Origin: Kribbella pratensis
Lineage (GTDB): Bacteria > Actinomycetota > Actinomycetes > Propionibacteriales > Kribbellaceae
DNA length: 64,000 nt
NCBI RefSeq assembly: GCF_004366075.1
Contig: NZ_SODU01000002.1
Location: forward strand, 1,550,758-1,614,757
Reading direction: 5' to 3'
The position numbers and the translations under genes are program-made. The first letter of the stretch is position 1; every line of letters starts with the position of its first letter. This document shows positions 25,368 to 34,130 of the stretch, piece after piece. Below the pieces are notes generated by a model. That model made no database searches, was not told the DNA's origin, and saw only the letters and a list, made by a program, of their open reading frames with translations.

Positions 25368-25399
25368 TGTGGGGCCGGGAAGATCTCCCCGGCCCCACA
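25368..25399. terminator. Bidirectional terminator after rlmB
   Basis: A perfect 12-bp stem, TGTGGGGCCGGG (25368-25379) and CCCGGCCCCACA (25388-25399), lies between convergent rlmB and the serine protease gene. Confidence 0.75.
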
Positions 25400-25411
25400 G
25401 TCATGTCTGGA

Positions 25412-26296
25412 TCAGTAGACGCTCACGCCGTAGCGGGAGAGTACTTCGGTGACGGGCTGGAAGTAGGTGGTGCCGCCGGAGGAGCAGTTGCCGGAGCCGC
25501 CGGAGGTGAGGCCGAGGGCCACCGAGCCGGCGAACAGTGCGCCGCCGGAGTCGCCGCCTTCCGCGCACACCGTGGTCCGGATCAGGCCGGAGACGGAACC
25601 CTCGGCGTAGTTCACCGTGGCGTTCGTCGCGGTCACCGAGCCGCTGTGCACACCGGTCGTGCTGCCACTGCGCTTGACCGCCTGGCCGACGTAGGCGTTG
25701 CCGGCGGACGTGATGTCCTGGGAAGAACCGTTGTAGAGGTCCACGGTCCCGGGGTGGTTCGTGTACGACGTGCTGTACTTCACGATCGCGTAGTCGTTAC
25801 CCGGGAAGCTCGACCCGTACGTCGTGCCGAGCAGCGTGGTCTTGCTGGAGTTCGAGTACCAGCTGGATGCGATGTTCCCGCAGTGTCCTGCGGTCAGGAA
25901 GTAGTACGTGCTGCCGCTGCGCACGTTGAAGCCGAGCGAGCAGCGGTACTGCCCGCCGTAGATGGCGTCGCCGCCGGCGATGTACTTCGTCAGCTTGCCG
26001 GACATCTTCTCGAGCTTGATCCGGTCGCCGAACTGCTTGGTGACGCTGGTGAGTTTCGACATCTTCGCGCCGGTGACGGTTTCGTCGTACGACACGATGA
26101 TCCGGCCGTCGGGGTCGGTCTGCCACGCCGTACCCGGGATCGTCGCGTCCTTGACGAGCGTGGACGTGATCGCGGCGGCGGACAGGGTGGACGGATTGAC
26201 CGGTGCGGCCGAGGCCTGCGTTGCCAGAAGTCCGGCGGCGGCAAGCCCGGCCGCGGCCAGGAGTGCGGTGGTACGGCGGAGCGGGGACAGATTCAT
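25412..26296 (-). CDS. Secreted S1 serine protease, streptogrisin/alpha-lytic type (copy 1)
   Basis: A 294-residue chymotrypsin-fold exoenzyme. Signal peptide about 1-31, a short propeptide of about 75 residues, then the protease domain from about 108 (IYGGQYRCSLGFNV). The triad is His in FLTAGHCG, Asp in GNDYAIVKY and Ser in EGGDSGGALF. Three Cys pairs fit the family disulfides. It lies in tandem with a homologue at 26421-27299, and the two share the closing motif SGGxTYFQPVxE. It acts outside the cell in general protein degradation. GGAGG precedes the ATG. Confidence 0.93.
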   Translation of the reverse strand: MNLSPLRRTTALLAAAGLAAAGLLATQASAAPVNPSTLSAAAITSTLVKDATIPGTAWQTDPDGRIIVSYDETVTGAKMSKLTSVTKQFGDRIKLEKMSGKLTKYIAGGDAIYGGQYRCSLGFNVRSGSTYYFLTAGHCGNIASSWYSNSSKTTLLGTTYGSSFPGNDYAIVKYSTSYTNHPGTVDLYNGSSQDITSAGNAYVGQAVKRSGSTTGVHSGSVTATNATVNYAEGSVSGLIRTTVCAEGGDSGGALFAGSVALGLTSGGSGNCSSGGTTYFQPVTEVLSRYGVSVY

Positions 26297-26317
26297 GGTT
26301 GAAGCCTCCTCACGATG

Positions 26318-26343
26318 AGGACGCCGTCGGGGCGGGGCGTCCT
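26318..26343 (-). repeat. Hairpin upstream of serine protease copy 1
   Basis: AGGACGCC (26318-26325) and GGCGTCCT (26336-26343) form an 8-bp stem with a 10-base loop, between the two protease genes. It could terminate copy 2 or sit in the 5' leader of copy 1. Confidence 0.4.
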
Positions 26344-26420
26344 TGACTTAACCGTGAGCAGTCCTACCCATTCTCTCCCTGAGTATTCAGACAATCTCAG
26401 AGCGTAGGGGAAACCTCCGC

Positions 26421-27299
26421 TCAGTAGATGTAGACCCCGTACGCGTTGAGGGCTTCCACGACCGGCTGGAAGTAGGTCACGCCGCCCGAGGTGCAGTCGC
26501 CCGAACCGCCGGAGGTCAGGCCGAACGCCCACTGCCGGTAGAACAGCGGACCGCCCGAGTCGCCGGGCTCCGCGCACACGTTGGTGCGGATCAGGCCGGC
26601 CACGCGCCCGTCACCGTAGTTCACGACCGCGTTGAGCCCGGTCACGCGGCCGCTGTGCAGGCCGCTGGTGGCACCTGAGCGGTACACCAACTGGTTGAGA
26701 CCCGGTGTCATCGCCCGGGTGATGTCCTGCGAGTGCCCGTTGTAGAGGTACACGCTGCCGCCCGGCACCTTCAGCGGGATGTCGGTGCGGTACACGACCA
26801 GGGCGTAGTCGTTCCACGGGTAGCTGGCGTGGTGGACCGCGCCCGTGAACACCTTGTGGCCCGGATCCTGGTACCAGCGGGCCGCGTCGACACCGCAGTG
26901 ACCGGCAGTGAGGAAGTAGTACTTGCCGCGTCGCTGCACGTTGAAGCCGACGCTGCACTTGTACTCGCCGCCGTACGTCGCCATGCCGCCGCTGATGTAC
27001 TTCTGCAGCTTGCCGGGCAGCTTCTCGAGCTTGACGTTCGACCCGAGCTGCTTGGTCAGGCCGGTCAGCTTGCTCAGCTTCGTACCGGTGACCGTGGGGT
27101 CGTACGACACCAGCACGGTGCCGTCCGGCCGTGTCATCCACGCCGTACCAGGAGTGTGGATCTGGTCGTTCAGCGTCTTGGTGATCGCCTTGGCGGAGAG
27201 GCGGGGCGGCTTCACCGGATCGGCCCCGGCCGGCACAGCGGCGGTGAGGGCGAGAGCGGCAGCCGCCACCATGGCCGCGGTTCGTCGGAGAGTTTTCAT
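26421..27299 (-). CDS. Secreted S1 serine protease, streptogrisin/alpha-lytic type (copy 2)
   Basis: A 292-residue paralogue of the preceding gene. The start is placed at MKTLRRTAAM because AAGGCTGATCCT precedes it; the frame opens 22 codons earlier. Signal peptide about 1-26, propeptide, then the protease domain with His in FLTAGHCG, Asp in WNDYALVVY and Ser in EPGDSGGPLF. The propeptides of the two copies align closely (ITKTLNDQIHTPGTAW versus ITSTLVKDATIPGTAW). They arose by tandem duplication; different surface loops suggest different substrate preference. Confidence 0.92.
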   Translation of the reverse strand: MKTLRRTAAMVAAAALALTAAVPAGADPVKPPRLSAKAITKTLNDQIHTPGTAWMTRPDGTVLVSYDPTVTGTKLSKLTGLTKQLGSNVKLEKLPGKLQKYISGGMATYGGEYKCSVGFNVQRRGKYYFLTAGHCGVDAARWYQDPGHKVFTGAVHHASYPWNDYALVVYRTDIPLKVPGGSVYLYNGHSQDITRAMTPGLNQLVYRSGATSGLHSGRVTGLNAVVNYGDGRVAGLIRTNVCAEPGDSGGPLFYRQWAFGLTSGGSGDCTSGGVTYFQPVVEALNAYGVYIY

Positions 27300-27383
27300 A
27301 GGATCAGCCTTCCGGGGCGTACGGCGCTGATGCGCGGTATGGCAGCAAGAGGACGGTTTCCCCACCCTAAAGGGCCGGGCGGT

Positions 27384-27968
27384 TCAGTCGAGGCGCAGGG
27401 AGTGCAGTACGAACGAGGCCAGTTCGCGGTACGCCTCGGCGTCGTTCAGCCCGGTACGGCGGGCGATGTCGCCGCGCTGGATCGCCTGCATGGTGTGCGC
27501 GATCATCTCGGCCGCGAACGCGATATCGACCTGCCGGAACATCTTGTTGTTGATGCCGTCCTCGATCAGCGTCCGGACCCGCTCGGCGGCGATCCGGGTG
27601 TTCCGCTCGTACACCGACCGGGCCGGCGCGAAGGTCGCCACGTCGTCGAGGAAGGTCCGGCTGGCCGGCCGGAGCGCGTCCGCGACCGCGTTCAGGTACG
27701 CCGCGATCCGCCGGTCGTGCCGGGTCTGCCGGGCCACCGCCGACTCCACCTGCGCGGTGGCGTTCTTGAAGTAGTGCTTCACGACCTCGACGGCGAGCTG
27801 CTCCTTGCTCGGCGCCAGCGCGTAGAGGGTCGTCTTGCTGCAGCGCAGCTCGGCGGCCAGGTCGTCCAGGGTGAACCGGCTGAACCCCTGCTCGAGGAAC
27901 AGGGACAGGAGTCGGTCGAGCAGCTCGGACTGCCGGCGGGTCCGCCGCCCCGGAACGACTGTTGTCAT
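27384..27968 (-). CDS. TetR family regulator of the acyl-CoA dehydrogenase unit
   Basis: A 194-residue repressor. The N-terminal helix-turn-helix is FTLDDLAAELRCSKTTLYALAPSKE (about residues 32-56). The C-terminal ligand domain resembles that of fatty-acid-responsive TetR proteins, but this is inference from the neighbours. It is divergent from acyl-CoA dehydrogenase and SDR genes, with a perfect dyad between them (27984-28015), which should be its operator. The expected inducer is an acyl-CoA. Confidence 0.9.
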   Translation of the reverse strand: MTTVVPGRRTRRQSELLDRLLSLFLEQGFSRFTLDDLAAELRCSKTTLYALAPSKEQLAVEVVKHYFKNATAQVESAVARQTRHDRRIAAYLNAVADALRPASRTFLDDVATFAPARSVYERNTRIAAERVRTLIEDGINNKMFRQVDIAFAAEMIAHTMQAIQRGDIARRTGLNDAEAYRELASFVLHSLRLD

Positions 27969-27983
27969 ATCGAGACAGCATAG

Positions 27984-28015
27984 AACGATACTGAGTTGCG
28001 TGCTTCAGTATCGTT
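27984..28015. promoter_or_regulatory. TetR operator, perfect 11-bp inverted repeat
   Basis: AACGATACTGA (27984-27994) and TCAGTATCGTT (28005-28015) are exact inverted copies separated by 10 bases. A further GAGTATC follows at 28018. The dyad lies in the 85-bp gap between the tetR and acyl-CoA dehydrogenase starts. Confidence 0.75.
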
Positions 28016-28053
28016 ACGAGTATCATTTCGTCAGCTGTTGAGAGGGGTGCCTG

Positions 28054-29202
28054 ATGGCTGTCGATCGTCTCCTGCCTACTGACGAATCCGTTGACCTGCT
28101 CGCCCTGGTCCGCGACCTGTGCGAGCACGAGCTCACGCCGTACGCCGCTCAGGCGGAGGAGAGCGAGACCTTCCCGCGGGACGCGTTCCGGACGCTCGGT
28201 AAGGCCGGTCTGCTCGGCCTGCCCTATCCGGAGCAGTACGGCGGCGCCGAGCAGCCGTACGAGGTGTACCTGCAGATGCTCGAGGAGATCGCCGCTGCCT
28301 GGATGTCGGTCGGCGTCGGTGTCTCGGTGCACACGATGACCACCTACGCCCTGGCGACGTTCGGGACCGCCGAGCAGCGCCAGCAGCTGCTGCCGGACAT
28401 GATCGGCGGCGAGCACCTCGGTGCGTATGCGCTGTCCGAGCCGCAGGCCGGCTCCGACATCAGCTCGATGACCACGCGGGCCGTCCGGGACGGCGACGAC
28501 TACGTCCTGAACGGGACCAAGGCCTGGATCAGTCACGGCTCGCACGCCGACTTCTACACCACCTTCGCCCGGACCTCCGACGAGCGCACGCACGGGATCT
28601 CCGCGTTCCACGTGCCCGCGTCGGCCGAGGGGCTGAGCTTCGGCGCCCCGGAGCGGAAGATGGGCCTGACCGGGTCGACCACCACGCTGGTCAACTACGA
28701 CAACGTCCGGGTCCCGGCCGCGAACCTCATCGGCTCCGAAGGGCAGGGCATGCGGATCGCGCTGTCCGCGCTGGACTCCGGACGGCTCGGGATCGCCGCG
28801 TGTGCGATCGGCCTTGCGCAGGCGGCGCTCGAAGCTGCGGCGACGTACGCGAAGGAGCGGCAGCAGTTCGGGCAGGCGATCGCGGAGTTCCAGGGCGTGC
28901 AGTTCCTGCTCGCCGACATGGCGGCCGCGGTCGAGTCCGGGCGGTCGACGTACCTGCAGGCCGCACGCCGGCGTGACCTCGGTCGGCCGTTCACGCAGCA
29001 GGCGGCGATCGCGAAGCTGGTCTGCACCGACGCGGCGATGAAGGTGACCACGGACGCGGTGCAGGTGCTCGGTGGGTACGGTTACACCCGGGAGTTCCCG
29101 GTCGAACGCTACATGCGCGAGGCCAAGGTGACCCAGATCTTCGAAGGTACGAACCAGATCCAGCGGCTCGTGATCAGCCGTGATTTGCTGAGGAGCGTTT
29201 GA
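28054..29202 (+). CDS. Acyl-CoA dehydrogenase
   Basis: A 382-residue FAD enzyme with the three-domain fold. The substrate/FAD loop reads YALSEPQAGSDISSMTTRA, then LNGTKAWISHG. The C-terminal dimer part contains RQQFGQAIAEFQGVQFLLAD and VLGGYGYTREFPVERYMREAK. The catalytic glutamate is in QIFEGTNQIQRLVI. It introduces the alpha-beta double bond of an acyl-CoA. The C-terminal FEGTNQIQ form is typical of short-chain or branched-chain enzymes. ATG 28054 is preceded by GAGAGGGG. It overlaps the SDR gene by one base. Confidence 0.93.
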   Translation: MAVDRLLPTDESVDLLALVRDLCEHELTPYAAQAEESETFPRDAFRTLGKAGLLGLPYPEQYGGAEQPYEVYLQMLEEIAAAWMSVGVGVSVHTMTTYALATFGTAEQRQQLLPDMIGGEHLGAYALSEPQAGSDISSMTTRAVRDGDDYVLNGTKAWISHGSHADFYTTFARTSDERTHGISAFHVPASAEGLSFGAPERKMGLTGSTTTLVNYDNVRVPAANLIGSEGQGMRIALSALDSGRLGIAACAIGLAQAALEAAATYAKERQQFGQAIAEFQGVQFLLADMAAAVESGRSTYLQAARRRDLGRPFTQQAAIAKLVCTDAAMKVTTDAVQVLGGYGYTREFPVERYMREAKVTQIFEGTNQIQRLVISRDLLRSV

Positions 29203-29969
29203 TGAAGTTCAGTCCGTCCGATGTCGCCCTGGTCACCGGTGGCGGTTCCGGGCTCGGAGAGGCGACCGTACGGCGGTTGGCTGCGGACGGACTGGGCGTC
29301 GTGATCGTCGACCTGCCGTCGTCCGCGGGGAAGGCGGTCGCGGACGAGCTGGGTGATCGGGTGGTGTTCGCGCCGACCGACGTCACCGACGAGACCGCGG
29401 TGACCGCCGCGCTCGACGCGGCGGAGGCGCTCGGCACGCTGCGGGTGGTGGTGAACTGCGCCGGCGTCGCCACCCCCGGCCGGGTCGTCGGGCGGAAGGG
29501 TGCGTTGCCGCTGGCAACGTTCCGGCAGGTGATCGAGATCAACCTGATCGGCACCTTCAACGTGCTCCGGCTGGCCGCCGAGCGGATGGTCGCGCTGGAG
29601 CCTTCTGCGGACGGTGACCGCGGCGTCGTCATCATGACCGCGTCGATCGCGGCGTACGACGGTCAGGTCGGGCAGGCGGCGTACGCGTCCAGCAAGGGCG
29701 GCATCGTCGCACTGACCCTGACCGCCGCCCGCGACCTCGCGGACAAGGGCATCCGGGTCGTCACGATCGCCCCCGGCACGATGGAGACCCCCATGCTCGC
29801 CGGCCTCCCCGAAGAAACCCGCACAGTCCTCGAACAACAGGTCCCCCACCCCTCCCGCCTCGGCAGGCCCTCCGAGTACGCCGCCCTCGTCCGCCACATC
29901 CTCGACAACCAACTCCTCAACGGCGAAACAATCCGCCTGGACGGCGCCCTCCGCATGCCACCCCGCTGA
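29202..29969 (+). CDS. Short-chain dehydrogenase (3-hydroxyacyl-CoA dehydrogenase, HSD17B10-like)
   Basis: A 255-residue SDR. NAD-binding motif TGGGSGLGEATVRRL, the NAG element as NCAGVATPGR, and catalytic Ser/Tyr/Lys with YASSKGG. The segments MTASIAAYDGQVGQAAYASSKGGIVALTL and TIAPGTMETPMLAGLP closely follow type II 3-hydroxyacyl-CoA dehydrogenases. With the acyl-CoA dehydrogenase upstream it would carry out the second oxidation of a beta-oxidation-like pathway. The start is ATG 29202, overlapping the previous stop (TGATG). Confidence 0.9.
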   Translation: MKFSPSDVALVTGGGSGLGEATVRRLAADGLGVVIVDLPSSAGKAVADELGDRVVFAPTDVTDETAVTAALDAAEALGTLRVVVNCAGVATPGRVVGRKGALPLATFRQVIEINLIGTFNVLRLAAERMVALEPSADGDRGVVIMTASIAAYDGQVGQAAYASSKGGIVALTLTAARDLADKGIRVVTIAPGTMETPMLAGLPEETRTVLEQQVPHPSRLGRPSEYAALVRHILDNQLLNGETIRLDGALRMPPR

Positions 29970-30069
29970 TGCGCTTCGCCGAGGTGCGGTGGGTGAGGAA
30001 CCTTCGGGAATTGGGGGATGGGCCGGTCTCCAGGTGGTTGCTTTCGGCCCTCATCGAATAGGTCTCGCT

Positions 30070-30091
30070 CCTTTCGGGGTCGCCCGAAAGG
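30070..30091. repeat. Hairpin downstream of the SDR gene
   Basis: CCTTTCGGG (30070-30078) and CCCGAAAGG (30083-30091) pair perfectly around a GTCG tetraloop. The position suits a terminator for the SDR gene or a leader element of the small gene at 30159. Confidence 0.55.
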
Positions 30092-30158
30092 GGGTGCGGC
30101 TGCCGTGGTTCGACCGGCACTCTCGAAGTGTTCGAGCCAACCACGAAAGGTACGGATC

Positions 30159-30434
30159 ATGAACATTCGCAGGGTTTTCTACAGTGTCCTGGCCGGCGGA
30201 GCGATCGCGGCGGGTGGCCTCGCCGTACCGGCGGCCCAGGCGGTCGACGCTCCGGTGGCCACGACGACCTCGACAGCTGTTGCCGCCGACAACTGGGAGT
30301 ACGTCGGTGACTTCTTCTGGCAGTCGGACTGCCACGCAGCCGGTGCCGCCGGCGCCAAGTGGACGAAGTACAAGTGCATCAACGGCTCGGCTGTTCCGGG
30401 CGACGACTACGAGCTGTGGGTCGTCTACAAGTAG
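30159..30434 (+). CDS. Small secreted protein of unknown function
   Basis: A 91-residue protein with a clear signal peptide (about 1-30, SVLAGGAIAAGGLAVPAAQA). The mature part is about 60 residues and contains two cysteines (QSDCHAAG and YKCING) that could form one disulfide, many aromatic residues, and a conserved-looking end PGDDYELWVVYK. GAAAGG lies about 10 bases before the ATG. I do not recognise a named family; similar small secreted proteins ending in DDYxLWV are found in actinobacteria. It is monocistronic, bracketed by the hairpins at 30070 and 30445. Confidence 0.75.
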   Translation: MNIRRVFYSVLAGGAIAAGGLAVPAAQAVDAPVATTTSTAVAADNWEYVGDFFWQSDCHAAGAAGAKWTKYKCINGSAVPGDDYELWVVYK

Positions 30435-30444
30435 GTCCGGTCGA

Positions 30445-30488
30445 AGTTCGTGTCCGGGGTGGATCGGGGATCGCCCCGGACACGAACT
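30445..30488. terminator. Strong bidirectional terminator
   Basis: A perfect 15-bp stem, AGTTCGTGTCCGGGG (30445-30459) and CCCCGGACACGAACT (30474-30488), lies between the convergent small secreted protein and GH27 genes. Confidence 0.8.
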
Positions 30489-30494
30489 CGAACC

Positions 30495-31742
30495 TCACAG
30501 CGCTGAGCTGAGCTTGAGCCAGCAAACACCGTGCGCAGGGACGACGTGCACGCGCTCGGTCGTGGGTGTGCCGGTCCACAGGTCGTGCGACGGGGTGGGA
30601 AGTTCGGCAGGAAGCAGAACCTCTCGAGGCGCGGCTCCGGTCCAGAACAGTGCTGCGTAGGAGCAGTTGTCGCCTTGTGCGGTCCAGACGATCAGCTCCC
30701 CGTCGTCCAGTGGTTCGCGGATGATTTCGCGGCCGTTGTACGACATGGTGAGCAGCTCGGCGAGGGCCGGGTTCTTCAACAGGGCAAGGGTTTCCGGGGA
30801 TGTGCTGGGCAGGTCGCCGCCCATCATGAGCGGAGAGCGGGCCATGACCCAGAGGGTGAGCAGGGTCTTCTGTTCGTCGACGGCGAGGCGGCTGTCGCGG
30901 TCGTCGCCGCGTTCGGCGCGGATGCCGATGTGGCCGAGTGGCAGCATGTCCGCGTCCGCCCAGCCGCCGGGCTGCTGGAACGGCGCCCACCGTGCCAGTC
31001 GCGCGAACTGCGCGTGCACGTCCTCCCACCGGTCCCACAAGTCGTCGGAGATCCGCCAGAGCTGTGCATTGGCACGCAGATGCTCGACGTGATGCGTCGA
31101 CAACCGCGTGCCGGGTGACAAGGACAGGACGATGTCCCGCCCGCTCCGTGCGATCGCCTGCGCGTACGCCGCGATCTCGCGATCGTGGTACGGCGCGAGC
31201 ATGTCGTCCGCCTTCACGAAGTCCACACCCCACTCGGCGAACTGCGCGACCTGGGCGTCGTAGTACGCCTGCGCGCCGGGATGGTCATGGTTCAGCCCGA
31301 GATTGTCCGGGTTCCACGCGCAGACGTGATCGGGATCCGCGATCTCCCGCGCCGTCCACTGCGTCCCGTACACCGGCAGGTCGAGCTCGACCGCCCGCCG
31401 CGGGATGCCGCGCATGATGTGCAACCCGAACTTCAGCCCGAGCTCGTGCACCTTCGCGGCCAACGGCCCGAAGCCGGCGCCGCCCGCGGCCGAGGGGAAC
31501 CGCAGCGGCGCCGGCAGTTGGCGGCCGTAGTCGTCCAGGACGACCGGTGCATTCTCGTTGTAGCCGTGCGATCGGGCGGTCGGGTCGTACCAGGCGATGT
31601 CCACGACGACCGTGTCCCACCCGAACGGCAGCAACTGGTCGTGCATCACCTGCGCGTTCGCGAGCACCTCGGCCTCGGTGACCGTCGTGCCGAAGCAGTC
31701 CCAGCTGTTCCACCCCATCGGCGGGGTCGAGGCGCTCACCAT
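30495..31742 (-). CDS. GH27 family alpha-galactosidase-like enzyme, cytoplasmic
   Basis: A 415-residue glycosidase without a signal peptide. It opens with the GH27 mark PPMGWNSWDCFG. The nucleophile region is VDFVKADDM and the acid/base region RISDDLWDRWEDV. The barrel is followed by a small C-terminal beta domain (from about 330). Close GH27 relatives release terminal alpha-galactose, and some act on beta-arabinose; the operon with galactonate dehydratase favours galactose. The start overlaps the dgoD stop: ATG 31742 gives 7 bases, and GTG 31739 would give a GTGA overlap. The likely substrate is an imported oligosaccharide. Confidence 0.87.
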   Translation of the reverse strand: MVSASTPPMGWNSWDCFGTTVTEAEVLANAQVMHDQLLPFGWDTVVVDIAWYDPTARSHGYNENAPVVLDDYGRQLPAPLRFPSAAGGAGFGPLAAKVHELGLKFGLHIMRGIPRRAVELDLPVYGTQWTAREIADPDHVCAWNPDNLGLNHDHPGAQAYYDAQVAQFAEWGVDFVKADDMLAPYHDREIAAYAQAIARSGRDIVLSLSPGTRLSTHHVEHLRANAQLWRISDDLWDRWEDVHAQFARLARWAPFQQPGGWADADMLPLGHIGIRAERGDDRDSRLAVDEQKTLLTLWVMARSPLMMGGDLPSTSPETLALLKNPALAELLTMSYNGREIIREPLDDGELIVWTAQGDNCSYAALFWTGAAPREVLLPAELPTPSHDLWTGTPTTERVHVVPAHGVCWLKLSSAL

Positions 31743-32881
31743 TCCGCGAAGGATCCGTCGTCGTGCCGCAGCACGGGTGATCGCCAGCGATGCGGCTCCG
31801 CGGCGGCTGCCCGTACGACGTCCTCGTTGACCTGGATGCCCAGGCCCGGACCGGTGGGGCGTTGCACATGCCCGTCGGTGAACGCGAAGACGTTCGGATC
31901 CACCAGGTAGTCGAGCAGCGCGTTGCCGCCGCCGTACTCGATGCCGAGGCTCTGCTCCTGGATCAGGAAGTTCGGGATCGCGAAGTCGAGTTGCAGGCTC
32001 GCGGCCAGCGTGATCGGCCCGAGCGGGCAGTGCGGGGCGACGCTCACGTCGTACGCCTCGGCCATCGCGGCGATCCGGCGTACTTCGGAGATGCCGCCGG
32101 CGTGCGAGATGTCAGGCTGCGCGACCGCGATGCCGGTGGTCAGCACGTCGCGGAAATCCCAGCGGGAGAACAACCGCTCGCCGGTGGCGATCGGGATGCT
32201 GGTCGATTCGGTGATCCGGCGCAGGTCGCGGGCGAACTCGGGCAGCACCGGCTCCTCGACGAACATCGGCAGCAGCGGCTCGAGCAGGGGCAGGATCTGC
32301 CGCGTCGCCGCCGTACTGAACCGGCCGTGGAAATCGAGCGCGATGTCGATACCGTCACCGAGTGCGTCGCGCAACGCCTCGACCCGGCTCACCGCGGCCC
32401 GGAGCTGAGCAGGCGAGGGGATCGGCGGCAGCGCCTCGGACAGGTTGAGCTTGAGGGCCGTGAAGCCCTTCTCCACCTTGGCTTCGGCCTCGTCGACCAG
32501 CTGCGCGTTGTCGCGGCCGTGGACCCACGTGTAGACGCGCGCCCGATCCCGGACCGGCCCGCCGAGCAACTCGTGCACAGGGACCTCGTGGTACCGACCC
32601 TTGATGTCCCACAGCGCCTGGTCGATCCCGGCGAGCGCACTCGACAGCACGGGACCGCCGCGGTAGAAGCCACCCTTCGCCATCACCTGCCAGTGCTCCT
32701 CGATCCGCAGCGGATCCGCGCCGACCAGGTGCTCCATCAGGGCCGCGACCGCGCCCTGGACGGCCTCGGCGCGGCCCTCGACGATCGGCTCACCCCACCC
32801 GCTGATCCCTTCGTCGGTGTCGATCCGCAGGAACTGCCACCGCGGCGCCACCAGGAACGTCTCGTATCCGACGATCTTCAC
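31736..32881 (-). CDS. dgoD: D-galactonate dehydratase (enolase superfamily)
   Basis: A 381-residue protein that matches E. coli DgoD along its whole length: PRWQFLRIDTDEGISGWGEP, GGFYRGGPVLSSALAGIDQALWDIKG, the metal-ligand strand LDFHGR, VEEPVLPE, ATGERLFSRWDF, the catalytic His in APHCPLGPI, and the closing RHDDGSFAEW. It dehydrates D-galactonate to 2-keto-3-deoxygalactonate. The start is GTG 32881, overlapping the ROK gene stop as GTGA, so the operon runs ROK, dgoD, GH27. Confidence 0.9.
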   Translation of the reverse strand: MKIVGYETFLVAPRWQFLRIDTDEGISGWGEPIVEGRAEAVQGAVAALMEHLVGADPLRIEEHWQVMAKGGFYRGGPVLSSALAGIDQALWDIKGRYHEVPVHELLGGPVRDRARVYTWVHGRDNAQLVDEAEAKVEKGFTALKLNLSEALPPIPSPAQLRAAVSRVEALRDALGDGIDIALDFHGRFSTAATRQILPLLEPLLPMFVEEPVLPEFARDLRRITESTSIPIATGERLFSRWDFRDVLTTGIAVAQPDISHAGGISEVRRIAAMAEAYDVSVAPHCPLGPITLAASLQLDFAIPNFLIQEQSLGIEYGGGNALLDYLVDPNVFAFTDGHVQRPTGPGLGIQVNEDVVRAAAAEPHRWRSPVLRHDDGSFAEW

Positions 32882-34125
32882 ATTGCCTCATTCGGTTGCC
32901 GGTCTGGGGCGGACAGGAGCGCGGCGACCAGTTGGTCGGTCTGGCGCAGCACCAGGGCGGCGGCGCCGGACGCACCGGCGCGGGCGCCGAGGTCGAGCTC
33001 GGCCGCGACGACGTCGACATCGCGGGTGAGTGCCATCGCCGTACGGCGCAGGGTGGCGCGGATCGGATCCAGGATCAGGTCGCCGGCCCGCGCGAGCTCG
33101 CCGCCGACGATGATCCGCTCCGGGTTCAGCAGGTTGCAGATGTTCGCGAGCACCCGCCCGGTCAGCTCACCGGCATCACGCAGCACCTGCACGGTTTCCG
33201 GCTGACCGTCGGCGGCGGCTGCGAGCAACTCCTCGAGACCGGCGTCCTCGCCGAGCACCGGCGCGAGAGCCGTGAGTACGGCGGGAAGCGACGCGTAGTG
33301 CACCAGGCAGCCGCGATTCCCGCACGGGCAGAGCGCACCGTTCGAGTCCGCCGACAGGTGGCCGATCTCGCCGCCGCCACCGCGGGCGCCGCCGTGATGA
33401 AGGTTGCCGTCGACAAGCAACCCGGACCCGATCCCGGTCGACAACCCGAGATAGAGCACGTCGCGAACGTCCCGCCCCGCGCCCCAGGTGAACTCGGCCA
33501 CCGCCTCCAGCCGCGTGTTGTTCTCCACCAGCACCGGTACGTCGAGACGCCGGCCGAACTCCGCCGCGACGTTCACCCCCGCCCAGGCCTGACCGGGCAG
33601 CGACGGACCGACCACACCGGTCTGCAGGTCGAGCGGCCCGGGCACGCCGATCGCGACGCCGACCAGGTTGTCGCGACCGCGACCGGTCTGCTCCAGCAGG
33701 CCGTCGAGCAGCTCGATCCCGGCCGCGAGCCGCTCCTGCCACGGGGTGTCCCGACCCACGCGGACGCCGTCGCTGGCCAGCGTCTCGCCGGACAGGTCGG
33801 TGAGATGGCACCAGACGCGTTCGAGGGTGAAGTCGAGGCCGGAGGCCGCGCCGGCCGCCGGGTTGGCCCGCAGGAAGCCACGAGCCCGGCCGTCGACCTC
33901 GGACGCGTCGATACCGGCCCGCGCGACCTGGTCGCCGACCACCTCGATCACCACGCCGCCGGTGATCAGGTCGGCCACGATCGTCGACACCGTCGTCCGG
34001 GACACACCGCAGATCCGCGCCAGCTCCGCCCGGTGCAGTGCTCCGTGCTCCATCAGCGCGGACAGCATCCGTTCGGAGTTCGTGCGCCGCAGCGCTCGTA
34101 GAGATCCGGTGTCCTTGGCAGCCAC
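32878..34125 (-). CDS. ROK family transcriptional regulator
   Basis: A 415-residue NagC/XylR-type regulator. The winged helix-turn-helix is at about 20-70 (HRAELARICGVSRTTVSTIVADL). A ROK sugar-kinase-like domain follows, with the zinc motif CPCGNRGCLVHY and IGHLSADSNG. The start is GTG 34125 (VAAKDTGSLRALRRTN); the frame is open much further upstream but crosses the divergent promoter. It heads the dgoD-GH27 operon and faces the importer operon, so it most likely represses both until a galactose-derived ligand binds. Confidence 0.9.
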   Translation of the reverse strand: MAAKDTGSLRALRRTNSERMLSALMEHGALHRAELARICGVSRTTVSTIVADLITGGVVIEVVGDQVARAGIDASEVDGRARGFLRANPAAGAASGLDFTLERVWCHLTDLSGETLASDGVRVGRDTPWQERLAAGIELLDGLLEQTGRGRDNLVGVAIGVPGPLDLQTGVVGPSLPGQAWAGVNVAAEFGRRLDVPVLVENNTRLEAVAEFTWGAGRDVRDVLYLGLSTGIGSGLLVDGNLHHGGARGGGGEIGHLSADSNGALCPCGNRGCLVHYASLPAVLTALAPVLGEDAGLEELLAAAADGQPETVQVLRDAGELTGRVLANICNLLNPERIIVGGELARAGDLILDPIRATLRRTAMALTRDVDVVAAELDLGARAGASGAAALVLRQTDQLVAALLSAPDRQPNEAM

Positions 34126-34130
34126 GACGA

